The notes: generated from the sequence alone by a model not told the origin. Shown: positions 1 to 12,876, numbered from the stretch's first letter. The stretch: DNA of 64,000 bases from Isoetes taiwanensis (GCA_021234155.1 JAJEKV010000033.1:12843614-12907613); one strand, 5' to 3'. Program-made: numbers and translations.

Positions 1-1003
1 CTATGCACATCACTCTTCCATGTCGTCTGTAAGTAATTGTTGTTTCAAGTTATCGTCTGAATTTCCATTAACAGTAGCAGCACTGAACAGTAGGCCAGGA
101 TTGTTAATTTTGTTAAAGTAGTTCATACCAAGAGGGGTCCACATGAAATATAGAATCCTTTAAAACCTCTTTGATACAGTCATTGAAAGTGTTAAAATAA
201 GAAATGACCTCTATAACATTTACTCTATATCTATCTGTTTGTTAGTAACAGGGCATTTGAAAGTAAGATGAGCAAGATTATCAGAGCCATGTCAATGTGT
301 CATATATGGGTTTTGCATACTTGAATCCAGTTGCCAGTGGTTAACTATCTATAAAGCAAACAGGGAATGCCTTGGTTATCCTATTGAAAGATAGTCTGCA
401 AAAAAGAAATTGTCATCCTTGCACTTTCATCAACATCGCCCTGCTACGATGTTGGAAAAAGTTGGTGGATTCATGCATTAAGAATGACTTCTATCAAGCT
501 TTGCATGAAGTAGGTGTGAGAAAGCAATACAACTAAACATTCTTATGCTTGGTTATTTACCCAAATAACTCACTTGCTTGTGCTTTGATTAGACATAACC
601 TAAAGATCGTAGGCTACTTTTGTGGTAAAATTTAGCAGGGTGTTAAAAATAGGTATACTCACTGCATGCCATATCTGCAAGGTTCACGATCAGCTATAGT
701 CATCTTGCTTTTACGATGCTTATGAACTCATGGCTTGGCTGTTGCCAGAGGGCTAAATATTGCATGGACTGGAATTAGCGATTGCTTTGACTTACTTTTG
801 TAACCACTTAACAAAATGTTAATTTGCATCTGCGTGTGCTTGCAGGGTGTCCATTCAACAGAGAGCCAAGATGAAAAGGAAGGAATGCACTCATTGAGCT
901 TCGAATTTTATGTTTTTTCTGCTAGGCCTATGTTTTTGCTGCTTTGAAATTCAAGTCTTTTTCCTGCTCAGTTTTGGCATGTTTTTGTCTGCAAATTTTG
1001 CAG
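1..1003. other. no recognisable gene
   Basis: AT-rich sequence with short reading frames only. I see no conserved protein motif, RNA gene or terminal repeat on either strand. It lies directly upstream of the remorin relic, so it may hold that gene's decayed 5' part, but nothing in it shows this. Confidence 0.5.
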
Positions 1004-1518
1004 ATATTAACCTTGCTAAAGTAAAGCTAGAGAAGTCCTTGGCAGACATCACGGCATGGGAAGAAAACGAGAAAACCAAGCCTCATAAGAAGTCAGTTTT
1101 CTCAGATCTAGCAACACAGAGGCAGAATTTGTAGCCTTTTCATAAAATCTTACTCCAACTCTGTGTCTTATTTGCAGATATACCAAAAAAGTATCAGAAA
1201 TAACAGTATGGGAGGATGAAAGAAAGGCAGCAATTGAAGCCTAGCTCAAATCCAAAGAGGTAAGCATATAGAGCCTATATTTTTGCTGCAAAACTACTTC
1301 CTTTTTTGTTCCGATTGATTAAAATTTTGGTTATTAAGCTGATATTTCATGGTCGGATTGATTTGGAGCAAGCATTAGAGAAAAAGAGAGCTGCGTTGAT
1401 CGAAACATCTAAGAATAAGAAAGCCGAAATCCATAAATTGGCTGAAGAAAAGAAGTCTCTTTGCGAGAATCACGAGCGAAACAGCGAAATGCCCTTGATT
1501 GAAGAAACTGCTGCCAAG
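1004..1518 (+). pseudogene. remorin C-terminal domain relic, three exons
   Basis: Three exon-like blocks (about 1004-1091, 1178-1259 and 1379-1518) together give the remorin C-terminal coiled-coil pattern. The first has ITAWEENEKTK, the second VSEITVWEDERKAAIEA, and the third LEKKRAALIETSKNKKAEIHK followed by AEEKKS and EETAAK. Remorins are plant proteins attached to the inner face of the plasma membrane, where they organise nanodomains. The blocks are bounded by AG and GT in the expected places, and the third intron splits the domain in a remorin-like way. An in-frame TAG directly follows IEA in block 2 (near 1240), and the end after TAAK has lost the usual basic tail. The N-terminal half is not visible. 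This is therefore a decayed copy. The family call is fairly secure; function is unlikely. Confidence 0.72.
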
Positions 1519-1670
1519 TGCTTTCTTTATCTAAAGGCTTGCTTTCTCAGGCTCAGTGGTGTAAATTTTTGTGTAGATATCCTATGCTTTTGTGATTTTG
1601 AAGAGAGAGCAGTGTTTATTGGGAGGCTTCACAAATAACCCAGTGTATCATTAGTCATTCTTTATCAACC

Positions 1671-2167
1671 AATGAAGCAAAGGTGTTTCCTATTATGCTT
1701 TGATGAATATTTTTTCTCTATTTTATATATTATTTAAACTGTTAGAATGTTGGGCAGTAGTTTTGACCTCTAACAATAGTGTGCATTGGACTGTTGCACC
1801 ATGTCTTGGATGCAAGAACTGGACAGCAGAGCATTATTCTTTGGTTACATTTTTCTGTCTCCAATGGGATTCGTATGCTTCATTACTTTCAAAGCTGTTG
1901 GAGCAGCATTTTGTTTCCCTTTGCATTCTTTCTTCAGATAACATGCACTCTATTGTTGGAAACGAAGATCTCAGCCATAGCTTGGGTCTAAATGAAGCAA
2001 AGGTGTTGACTGTTATGCTTTGATGAATATTTTTTCTCTATTTTATATATTATTTAAACTGTTAGAATGTTGGGCAGTAGTTTTGGCCTCTAACATTAGT
2101 GTGCATTGGACTGTTGCACCATGTCTTGGATGCAAGAATTAGACAGCAGAGCATTATTCTTTGGTTA
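1671..2167. repeat. direct duplication, 320-bp spacing
   Basis: About 177 bp starting at 1671 (aatgaagcaaaggtg) recur at 1991 with few changes. Both copies run to the sequence attctttggtta. The roughly 145 bp between them are unique. No coding content is recognised. Confidence 0.9.
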
Positions 2168-3033
2168 ATAAAAAATCTTATGGTTCATCTAGATTATAGT
2201 GGGATTTTTATGTGCTTAGGCTTTGGGCTCTTTTGAATATGAGGCCAACAAATAGAGGTCTATGAGCTGGAGAGTAAGGGTTGGTTGACCAAGCAGCTCA
2301 GCGGTAAGGGCATATTTATTTTGATAGAACTTATGAATTCATATTCTAAATTCGTTTATTATATATAGAGTTGATTTTGGCGGAGATGAGATGCTAATAA
2401 TTGTAGCTGTGATTATGTTGATCCATCGCCTGCAAGCATCAGACCTGTTTTTCCAAAGAGAATTGCTGGAGCAGGTAGAACCCTAACCAAAAGTTATGGC
2501 TTTCTCAAGCAACAAAAAGCAACTGGAAAGGTAAAGATATGCTCTTCGTATGTGTATGATTGCATGTTATTGTTTCTGTTGTAAGTAGTCAAACTGCAGC
2601 CACTCGAGTTCATTATTAAGTTGTAAGCAGTTGAGAGGCATGGATGAGAAAGAAAGCTTATAAGATCATTTGTATTGTATAACAATGTCGTTCAATAGAC
2701 CTTACATCTAAATGTTGTATTTGCAGAATGGTAGCTGATTGTGCATCCAAAAGATAATAGCAAAAGCTACTATCGAATATTATTTGACATTTAAAGGTAT
2801 TATCAACCTTCAGATTCCTGAAGCACTTAGTTGTTTTTTTCTTTAATTTAACACTTACAGAATCTAGGGTTGCAATTATGGATGCAGACATCATCACAAG
2901 CCCAGTTTTAAAATGAAGTCTTGGTGCTCCCCATTGAAATGGATATATAAAACGAAATCAAGAGGCTTCATTGAAGACATTGGATACATCTGTAGGACAG
3001 TGTCTCATTGTGTGCACGTGCTTCTGACTTTCC
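2168..3033. other. no recognisable gene
   Basis: Non-coding in appearance. A short tRNA-like A-box string (gctcagcggtaagggca near 2296) stands alone without a B box. Nothing else is supported. Confidence 0.45.
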
Positions 3034-3195
3034 GAAGAAACAACATTCAATGATGGTATATTCATCCTGCATCCTTTAAAATTGTAGGCACCTCCTTCTG
3101 TGAGAAGGAAAGACAGAAGAAACAATATTCAATGATGGTATATTCATCCTGCATCCTTTAAAATTGTAGGCACCTCCTTCTGTGAGAAGGAAAGC
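3034..3195. repeat. tandem duplication, 82-bp unit, two copies
   Basis: The unit starting gaagaaacaa occurs at 3034 and again at 3116. Both contain 'ttcaatgatggtatattcat' and end with 'ctgtgagaaggaaag'. They are nearly identical, so the duplication is young. Confidence 0.93.
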
Positions 3196-3457
3196 ATATG
3201 CCCAAATGATTCCAAGACCCAACGGTACCTGTTTCCCAGATGTTTGGTGTCAATATCAGAATACCTTTATGTATCAGATGTTATCCCATCATTTGCAACT
3301 TGAAAAAAGATTAATCCCTTAAGACGTGGCTTACTGCATATATTTGGAATATACGATGACCAAAAACAACAATCTTTCTGGGATATTGCAGGTGAATAAC
3401 TAATAAGTTAAAGTTGTAAACAAGTAGCAGATAAGAAACAAATGCTTGCCACTATAC

Positions 3458-3723
3458 CAGTGCAAAGAATAAGACAACAAGAATTTGAGGGATGCCAATC
3501 TGTACACACATCCCAACAACAGGAAAGCCATAGGTAAAGAAGGCAAGACCAACTGCTGCAATGGTCGGTGAAACCACAACTGGGTTGATGGCTCTGCAAC
3601 CACAATTTTTTTCATAAATTCAATGAATTCTCCTTTAAAATGCATATGAGATTTCACCTTTTTAGCAACTATACCTGAGCAGGATTGACATGAGACCACT
3701 ATATCCCACAATAACTTGAAAGA
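3458..3723 (-). pseudogene. nucleobase-ascorbate transporter (NAT) fragment, two exons
   Basis: On the minus strand, exon-like block 3723-3675 reads FQVIVGYSGLMSILLR. After an intron with GT and AG ends (3674-3594), block 3593-3458 reads AINPVVVSPTIAAVG and then AFFTYGFPVVG...IGIPQILVV. This is the conserved run in the membrane core of plant NAT proteins, which move uracil, xanthine or related nucleobases with H+. The second block ends at a GT, immediately followed by an in-frame TAG if unspliced. No other NAT exons, either N-terminal membrane spans or C-terminus, are recognisable nearby. I read it as a gene fragment left by rearrangement. Family confidence is good; a working gene is unlikely. 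Confidence 0.75.
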
Positions 3724-4441
3724 CTGAAGAAATTACATTTAATGGACTATTAGCAATCGAAGTAGTGGCAGTAAAGGGGAGGCTTTATGCCCATATATGT
3801 ATGGGTTCGGGTGGATGTCGTTCTAGCTGCCATGATTCAGGCCTTCGGCATCGCCTCTTTCTTTTAGGTATGTTGCTTCTTAAAGATACTTGCCTCATAG
3901 GCTGTGAGTATCATTAGAAATTTATGAAGAAGTTTTGAGTGGGATAACTTGATACGAAAGAACAACATGTCATTTCAAGTCGGCAATGCCTAAATTATCA
4001 TAGCACCTTCAAAACTGAATTCAAGACCTCAACATAGCATTTTAACACCTGAGGTTTTGTGGCAATTTTAATATATATGTTTTCACGGTTGGCTAGCATT
4101 TTCAACATATAAGTATGTTGTACATCATCATGGTACCACCCATTCCTTTACTTCAAGGAAAATAGAAAGGCATGGGTTGCTCTTAAAGCCACAAAAACGT
4201 CTCCATGGTGAGAAAACACATTGAAGGTTTTGGGTCAATTTCATTGTATATGTTTTCGTGTTTGGCTAAGAGGAGTTCTAGCGCAAAAGTAAGTTGTACA
4301 TCATGGTACAACATTTAGGTGATCTGCCATATTATGCACCATGTTCAGCGCATAAGATCATTTTTTCATCTACTTTTGCAATCAAATATGTGTGGGAACA
4401 CACTTGGTGGCATATTTTTGCGTAACACTTCATTTATTACA
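3724..4441. other. no recognisable gene
   Basis: AT-rich spacer between the NAT fragment and the Helitron. It ends in A at 4441, the expected 5' flanking base for a Helitron insertion. No coding or RNA signal seen. Confidence 0.45.
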
Positions 4442-5656
4442 TCTCTACTATGGAGTCAAATGGCCCTATACAAATCAATAACATACTTCACATGATGCTT
4501 TGAGGACTCTTCTACATAAGAAAGTCGGATCTGCAACAAAACATTGACGAAGGTGAAAAAGAAATGATGAAACATTGATGAAGGTGAAAAAAATGATGAA
4601 GCTAAGAAAAATGGCTCCAAAACTTCCATTTTGCAGATGAACGTCATCACAACTTCAATATGATAACTTATTTGACATCTAATGGGTCGTCCAACATGTC
4701 ACCAACCTATTGGCATTTTATGAGGTGAGCTAGCAGGGTGAGCGCTTATTAGGACAACAAAGAGTTGGCACTTTATGAGGTAGGCTAGATGTCAGCAGTT
4801 ACCAAATAGTTTATGCCAGGATTTTATCTCAGTAATGTTACTAATATTATAGCAAGTTAAAATAAAATAGAAAGCATAAAGAAATATCCCATCTCACTAA
4901 TACTAATAATAACAAGTTTTTAATAGAAAGCGCAAGAAATATTCCATCTCTTTTGAAAGAAGTTTCATGACCATAATGCATTTCACTGGATGGCAATTGC
5001 ATGCTTCTACATCTAAAGTGTTTCTTTCTGTTGGATGGCAATTACATGCACAAAAGCTCGATCCTCTACACGTATTGCACTCTAGAAAGTTTTTGTCGCA
5101 TGTAATTCTTCCATATTCATGTAAATAATCACTCACAAATCTCTCTTTGCAAACCAGAGAACATGGAGTACTCTATGCATGCGTGCTTCAAACATTCTAT
5201 GCAAGCATCTCTTCCACCTTCATAAAATGCAGTCTATCTCTCACCCAATAATCATTGCAAGTATAGACAACCACCACTGCACTATAAAGATCGATAGGTA
5301 GATAGCTAGATAGAACACAATTGAAGACAAGCAATATAACGTGTAACAATTAAATATTGTTGTTCCCTTTAAATGATTAGTACAACAATCCAATATAATA
5401 TCACAACATGACTTGGAAAGTGGGGACACATTTCACAATTACAAGTAATTCTACTAAACGAATAATGCAGCTCAGGACTTCTACCTTTCCATTTTAGAAT
5501 ATTATTGTTCCAAACTCATAATTTCATAGATCCTTTTTAATGCATTTGTCACGATGTAGATCAACAAAACCTAAAGCTAAGAGACTCTTGGTTTCAATAA
5601 AACAACCACCTCTTCAAATTATTACTACGCCCGGCAACGCCGGGCACCATATCTAG
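4442..5656 (+). mobile_element. non-autonomous Helitron with both termini
   Basis: The left end TCTCTACTA (4442-4450) matches the plant Helitron 5' consensus TCTMTAYTA and is preceded by A. The right end is a 7-bp GC hairpin (GCCCGGC, loop AAC, GCCGGGC; 5629-5645), then seven bases, then CTAG (5653-5656) followed by T. Insertion between A and T, with no target duplication, is the Helitron rule. The roughly 1.2-kb interior has no long reading frame and no Rep or helicase motif, so it would need proteins from elsewhere. The same 3' hairpin family occurs twice more in this window (near 50130 and 51600). Both termini are seen; the pairing of these two ends is inference. Confidence 0.75.
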
Positions 5657-7499
5657 TGACAATTAGTTTGGATAGGCAACCGACATAATTCTTGGCAACT
5701 GTAATGAACTTCAGGTAAAATGGAATTGTTGGGTATGTACAAGTCCAGATGTGTGTGCATGTGGTTAGATCGTATGATTTCTTTACTACAAGAAAATGGT
5801 TGTTGAGTGATATATGTTAGAAGAGGAATTTATAGTTGATGGCAATATTGACAAAATATAATATCTAGTTAGGTATTTCCTGGCCAACTATTCTCTCCCG
5901 TTCAAGGCATGGTTAATGCGAAAGGAAATGACTATGTGGATTCTTGAAGGATCAACCATCCTAGAAGCATCAAGAGTTTTAGCAGGATCGATTACATTTT
6001 TTTTGCCTCAACCCAAAGCTTTGCCTTATTTTTTCTTTCGTTTTCCTCATGAACTATGCCCTTCTGTGATACAAGCATGTGATCGGACAGCTCAGGTCCA
6101 CCGACTTGGCCCCAAAATTGATAATTTTTGCTCAAATTATAGTATGTTCTTCTCTATCACTGACATTCATTAGTTAGATCTATTGGGCGATTTATAGAAC
6201 GCATCATGCATTGCCTTGTTGAGATATGTGTCAGGGGGAAAGCAACCCCTCTTACAGTTGTTTCAAGGACTCTTGTTATATTTGCAGGGAATATGCATAT
6301 GGCCAGCACCACTAGGATCTGCTTCTAGACCACATTGTTGTAAATGTGAGCTTTATTTCTCATAGTTTCTACGTTATTTCTTTTTATAAATCTGTCCCTG
6401 ACTTTATACTTTATTCCTAGATAACTTAGATGATTGTGTTGATGAAAGATTGTTTATGGTGTGGAGGGGAGATCTTTGTTAGATGCTTATATGCCTAGAG
6501 ATGAGGAGTCAAAGTGCCAGAATTGTACGGATTTTTGTTACAAGATTAGGGAGAGTGCAAATGTATTGAGTGTTTTTACTGATCTAGTCACTCTGGACAA
6601 TCACTCTGTTCAGTTTAATGTAGGCTCTTTGCCTTCAACGTTTCTTTATACTAATGCCGGACTCATCAGATCTGCCTTTAGGGTTCCTAGCATAGGACCA
6701 TTTTTCAGGGCATTACACTCTTAGTTGCGGCGTTTTAATAGAGATAACACGATTGGTTTTGTTTCAAATCTTAGATTTATAATATCCACATTATCTATGC
6801 ATTTTGGCTCCTCAAAGATATGCACACCAGGCAGCATTCTAGTTGGGCTTGAGATTTTTATTGCCAGCAACCACATAACTACATAACTATTTTACGTTCT
6901 TACCTTCTCTTTTCTGCGTTCAGAAGTCTTGGATGAACGAGTCTCTCTCTGGACTGACGAGGTCAGTTTTAAATTTGGAGTGTTATCTTAGTTATATAGT
7001 CCTTTGTTTATAGTATTATAAAAAAGGGGCTTTCCCCCTTCACTTCAAGGATGATATCCCAGCCAAAAGAGCAGAATGGCCAAAAGAAAAGAAATAAGCT
7101 CCCTTTTCTGGTAACTCTTGCTTCACAAACTTAAATGGTTTGGCAAGCCGAAATTGTGATATCCTTGTAAGGGAGGCAAGTTAATGGGCTGTTATTTCCA
7201 ATCCTTTGAAACCTTTGCAATCTCTTTTAATGTCTGTTTGATTTTGTTTAAGGATAGTAGGAAAGCTAGTGATAGATTATATTGCTCGTGACATGGGAAA
7301 CATGGAAATACCAGGGTTCAAATCTCTGGGTTCGTAAACCCATCATTAATGCTTTCATAAACCTCTCATCAATGTTTAAACACAAAAACTTGCATCAATT
7401 TGCTTGATAGACTTGCATATAGATGTTACGTTTTCCTACCATACAACAACAATGGGATGTTCAATGAACCTTTCTTAATTTGTTTCAGAAACCAATAAT
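5657..7499. other. no recognisable gene
   Basis: Short open frames near 5916-6173 and 6461-6724 show no family motif. The second is cysteine-containing and reads 87 codons, but I cannot link it to any protein. Treated as non-coding or unrecognised. Confidence 0.4.
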
Positions 7500-7815
7500 G
7501 TTTGAGATAGCAAAACATTGATTATGTAATGGAGAAACTCATAATACATACTTATTCATAGTGGCACTGGTTTCCAAGTTGGATATACCTTAATTATGTC
7601 ACTGAACTAGTACTAATTGCATTGTCCAAAGCACTATTGATTTAATATGCAAATCTTAACGTTTGAGATAGCAAAACATTGATTATGTAATGGAGAAACT
7701 CATAACACATACTTATTCATAGTGGCACTGAGTTTCAAGTTGGATATGCCTTAATTATGTCACTAAACTAGCTTTCCAAAGCATTATTAATTTAATATGC
7801 AAATCTTTACTATCA
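7500..7815. repeat. tandem duplication, about 161-bp unit
   Basis: The sequence beginning 'gtttgagatagcaaaacatt' at 7500 recurs at 7661. Both copies contain 'acttattcatagtggcactg' and 'tttaatatgcaaatctt', and they differ at scattered bases. Non-coding. Confidence 0.88.
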
Positions 7816-8265
7816 TGCTGGCAAACCATCATAATAAATAGATACATTTTCTTGTATGCAAGTACCACATCATTGTATGTAATATCTAAGTCACTAAATA
7901 CAGATAAAGAAGAGGAGCACTAGAGAGAGAATGTCAATTCTTTATTGATTCCGATGGAAAAATGTAAATAATTTCATTTGGAAACCACTTTAGATTTTAC
8001 AAATATTTAAAAACAAATCATTGATGGTTTCTGGTCTACAACATGAACTTTTTCACATACTTAAAATGCAAACAAACTACCATAAGGAACCACAAAGGTG
8101 AACTGTGGTAATAAACTAGAGTAATAAACTATAAATAAGAACTATACTATGCAACTAGTAGTGGTTATTCAACACATTAACCCACTTAGTAATATTGGTT
8201 TATTATAGTGGTTTCATGTAAAAACTGTTGTAAAGAACTGGTAATGGTTCTTTTTTGGGGGCCTT

Positions 8266-9015
<750 letters not shown>

Positions 9016-9049
9016 GGGGTAACACTCGGAAGCAATGGCCTCATCTATG

Positions 9050-10800
9050 TCGTGTATTGTGGAACCTAAGACGTATTATGAAGCAGTCGATTCTCCAGAT
9101 GCAGATAGATGGAGAAAGGCCATGCATGAAGAACTTGAGTCATCCGGCATACAGTTACCTATGATCTTACACCATGTCCTAAGGAGAAAAAGTGGTAGGA
9201 TGTAAGTGGATTTTCAAATTAAAGAAAGGACCGGACGGTAAAATTGAAAGGTACAAAGCAAGACTTGTGGCTCATGGTTTTACATAAAAGTATGGTAAAG
9301 ATTATCATGATACTTTTTCTCCTATTGTTAAGCTAACGAGTTTGGGAGCCTTAATTGCTTTAGCAGTAGAACATGATCTTGAACTGAATCATATGGATGT
9401 AAAGATGGCTTTTTTAAATGGAGATTTGAACGAAGAGATTTATATGGAGCAGCCTATTGGTTTTGAGGAGCAAGGGAATAAAGTATGTAAACTGAAAAAG
9501 GCAGTATATGGACTTAAACAAGCAGCAAGGCAGTGGTATGTATGCATGAATGGATTTTTATTATCTCAAGGTTTTGAAAAATTAGAAAGCGATGGTAACT
9601 TGTATATAAAGAAAGTAGATGGAAAGTTTTGCATTACAACTTTATATGTCGATGATTTGTGTTATGAGTGCTAGTGATCGAAGGTTTTTGGATGAGTGCA
9701 AAGATATTTAAAAAAATAGATTTCAAATGAGTGATCTTGATAGTCTGAGAAAACTTTTGGGTATGGAAGTTTATAGAGATAGACAAGCCAGGGTACTGGT
9801 TTTAACACAAATATAGGGTACTAAGAAGATGCTAGATGATTTCTTTAAGACTGAATGTAAACTAGTACCAACTCCTTTGGTGGTTAGTAAAAGGATCTGT
9901 AGAGATATATCTTCTGTAACTGAGGAATAAAAAAGAAAAATGCAAAAGATACCATATAGGGAGCTTATTGGGAGTTTGTTCTATGTGGCAAATGCCACAA
10001 GATCAGATATTGTGTTTGCAATGAATTTGTTAAGTCAATATTTGAATAATCCAGGTTGGGAAAATTGGGTAGCTGCTAAACAGGTTCTTAGGTATCTGAA
10101 AGGTACAATGCAGATTGGAATACGTTATACTAGAAGTCATGATAAAAATCCTAAGGTAGAAGGTTATGCAGAATCATGACTGGCTATACAGATGCAGATT
10201 GAACAGGAGACTTGCATGACTGCAAATCCACAACATGATATATGTGTAAACTTAATGGAACAATTAAATCTCATGGTGTAGAAAGAAACAGAATTGTGTG
10301 GCGATGTCTAGTGCAGAGTCAGAATATGTATCTGCATCTTTAGCAAGTAGAGAAATAATTTGGTTGGGGCGATTGTTATCTGAGCTGGGAGAAAAGCGGA
10401 CTTTCCAACAAAGTTATTTTATGATGATAAAAGCTGCATAGCCATTGCAAAAAATTCAGTCTTGCATTCGAGGACGAAGCATATTGATCTCCATTATCAT
10501 TTTATTAGGGAGATCGTAGCGAAAGGAGAAATTGACTTGCAATACATATCTATAAGTAATCAACAAGCAGATATATTGACAAAGGCCTTAAATAAGAATA
10601 AGCATATGCCCATCGCGGTGGTGGTTTAGTGGTAAGGCCTTGGGTTGGGGTGACCCCACCAGGGTTCAAAACCCACTAGCTACCATCGGGTGGGAGACGT
10701 GGGTGGGTGCAAGTCCCACTAACCTTGCCTTCAAACAAAAAAAGAAAAAAGAAAAAAAGAATAAGCATGTGCAATTCAGAAGTGATATTGGCATCAAAGA
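9050..10800 (+). pseudogene. copia reverse transcriptase and RNase H, broken
   Basis: Reverse transcriptase signatures in order: GCKWIFKLKKG and RYKARLVAHGFT (about 9200-9285, then a TAA), MDVKMAFLNGDLNEEIYM (near 9395), VYGLKQA (near 9512) and YVDDL (near 9648), the catalytic pair. The connection reads YRELIGSLFYVANATRSDI (near 9955). The RNase H end has KHIDLHYHFIREIV (near 10480) and QADILTKAL (near 10565). Stops occur at about 9284, 9672 and in the 9710-9930 region. The catalytic YVDD remains, but the polyprotein cannot be made as one chain. The tail after TKAL is split by the SINE at 10610-10756. Confidence 0.9.
10610..10756 (+). mobile_element. tRNA-derived SINE with target-site duplication
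   Basis: An RNA polymerase III A box (TGGTTTAGTGGTAAGG, 10622-10637) and a perfect B box (GGTTCAAAACC, near 10663) are followed by an A-rich tail with G interruptions (about 10734-10756). A 16-bp direct repeat 'aagaataagcatatgc' flanks it at 10594-10609 and 10757-10772, with one mismatch. It interrupts the copia RNase H frame, so it inserted after the copia element. Length is near 147 bp. Confidence 0.9.
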
Positions 10801-10816
10801 AAGGTGAATGCTGGCT

Positions 10817-10825
10817 GAGGGGGAG
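10817..10825 (+). other. copia polypurine tract
   Basis: GAGGGGGAG immediately precedes TGTTG, the expected primer site for plus-strand DNA synthesis next to a 3' LTR. Confidence 0.85.
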
Positions 10826-10867
10826 TGTTGAAAATTGGCAGCCAGAATTTCTATATCTTAATTTAAA

Positions 10868-11064
10868 TTAGCATATGATACGATTGTCATGACGTGGTAG
10901 TAAAAGAGAAAAACTCAGAATGCAAAGGTCGGTGAAAACATGACGTTCATACAATTTTGCAATGCCTTAGCATATGATACGATTGTCATGACGTGGCAGT
11001 AAAAGAGGAAAACTTAGAATGCAAAGGTCGGTGAAAACAGGACGTTCATACAATTTTGCAATGA
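10868..11064. repeat. 99-bp tandem duplication inside the copia LTR
   Basis: The unit 'ttagcatatgatacgattgt' starts at 10868 and again at 10967. Both contain 'gcaaaggtcggtgaaaaca' and end in 'acaattttgcaatg'. They differ by a few substitutions. It lies in the U3-like part of the LTR, where repeats may act as enhancers in other retrotransposons. Confidence 0.93.
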
Positions 11065-11066
11065 GG

Positions 11067-12540
11067 GGGCATGCCAGACCATCTCAAGGATAGATAAGTT
11101 CTTTGGCCAAAAGCATCAGTAAATGGTATAGATGTGGGAATGTTTTTGGAAAGGTCAAGTTGGACAAAGGCTCTTGGAGATTTGGAAGGGAAATATTCAA
11201 TGGAAACATAATTGCCAATGGAATTAAAGAGAAGTTTGAAACATTCTTCATTCCAATAAATAGGATTTAGGCCATGTACAGTGGTGGAAGCAACTTATGT
11301 CCAGGCTATCATAATTCATTTTTGGTTCCCATTTGAGGAAGCTCAATTGATAAAATTCAAATGAAAGAGGTCCATGCTTAAGAAAGAAGCTAACAGTTCT
11401 TTTGCTACCGCACTCAACCATAATATAAGGGAAGTTTAGCCAATACATGGCATTAATAAGAATACCCTTATGAAAACTGAGGCAGGAAGGCCATAATTTA
11501 TGAAGTTGGATATTGCTTTTTGTAACTTTAATGAGATTAGCAGTATCTAAGAGAGTAGATATTTTAGCATGAACTGAAGGGACCATGATAAAGTTTTTGC
11601 TTGCTCCCTTCAATTGAAAAGCAGCATCATAAGTATCATCAGGTTATATCTCCGTTTGGGACCCCATATGGAAAAGGAATCTGAGTAGCAGGATCAATCA
11701 AAGGAAAATGTCCCCACATATCTAGATCTTTTGAAAAGTTATCCCAAACAGGAGTCTTGAAGGTCTTGGGATTCATAGCCTGATTTTCATCTATAAGATT
11801 AGCCAAATTGCCAAAAAGATAAAAATCTTCAGGATTTTGATGAAAGGAGCTTAACTTATGTAGAAGGACAAATCAATCATCTGGCGACAGGGAAGAGAAA
11901 GCATGAAGCAAAGGTAAAAACTTAGGGCTAATGTAATTTTCCATTTCCATAAGAAAAGGTTCAGGAGAAAGCAACAAAGGGCTAAATAAACGCAGAGAAG
12001 AGGAAAATGAGAAAAAGAAGGAAGGAAGAGGAAAATTGAAAGGGAATTAAGGGAGATCAAGAATCTATCTATGAATGAGAGATCTGGAAGACCCATTTAA
12101 AAGCCAAAATCTCAAAAGACATATCAATCTGATTAATCGCTTGAAGATTCTCCTATTTCCATATCAGAGTAAAGTTGTACAGTAATTTTAGAATCGTCCC
12201 AGATACACTCGAAGAACAGTAGTAGCTTCCAGATTCTTTGATCCAATGAGGGCATTTCGGCTCATCATGCTGGGTCTATGAGCCAGGCATCTTGCATTTC
12301 TCCTGGAACTTACATGATGAATCCTCTTTTCTGTTTATAGTTTAGTCACATACTCCTGAACTGTTTGGCAGATTCCCATGTGTTACGCACCCGTTTGCCA
12401 CTTTGTTTCCAACTGAGAAAAGCATGAAACCACCAACCACCTCAAAAACAACGTTCGACTTGCATGTGTTAAGCATATAGCTAGTGTTCATTCTGAGCAG
12501 GATCAAACCCCTCTTTAACATTTCATGCTAATCAAACAGG
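11067..12540 (-). other. possible LINE ORF1 remnant (DUF4283-like) in unannotated spacer
   Basis: On the minus strand, 11613-11251 is open for 121 codons and carries HGPLSFEFYQLSFLKWEPKMN. This resembles the end of the DUF4283 domain of plant LINE first ORFs, where a 'GPW.F....L.L..W.P.F' pattern is common. The match is short and from memory. No zinc knuckle or endonuclease follows in the same orientation. The rest of the stretch shows nothing. Confidence 0.3.
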
Positions 12541-12870
12541 AAATTGATTGCACTTCTAACCGATAACTCTGGAGCTATGGCACTAACAAAGGACCAGAAA
12601 TATCATCCTTTGACAAAGCATTTGGACATACAGCTCTGCTTTATGCGGGAGCAGCTTGACAATACTATCATCACTCTACAATACTTGACAACACTATCAT
12701 CGCTCTACAATACTGTGCAACACGAAAACAATTGGCTGATGGTCTCACTAGGCCATTGGTTGGCTCAAAGCTTCAGCTCAACCTACAGTAGAGTACCGAA
12801 AGCTTTGTCTTCAAGCTTCTTTTTTCTTTTGTTTACGTTAAGGTTCAATTTCAAGAGGAGTATCAATGTA
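12541..12870 (+). pseudogene. second copia RNase H fragment
   Basis: The frame reads TDNSGAMALTKDQKYHP, TKHLDIQLCFMREQLD, then after a frame change QLADGLTRPLVGSKL. This is the end of a copia RNase H domain (DN..A..L......H..TKHIDI). It ends at a purine-rich AAGAGGAG (12853-12860) that may be its polypurine tract, and telomere-like repeats follow. No reverse transcriptase is seen upstream. The sequence differs clearly from the copy at 8.3-11 kb, so it is a separate family. Confidence 0.72.
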
Positions 12871-12876
12871 TGAAAC

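Noticed and set aside
2288-2350. tRNA or SINE from A-box-like gctcagcggtaagggca
   Set aside because: No B box at the right distance and no A-rich tail or target duplication.
7300-7350. SINE from B-box-like gggttcaaatct
   Set aside because: One mismatch in the B box and no convincing A box or tail; left unannotated.
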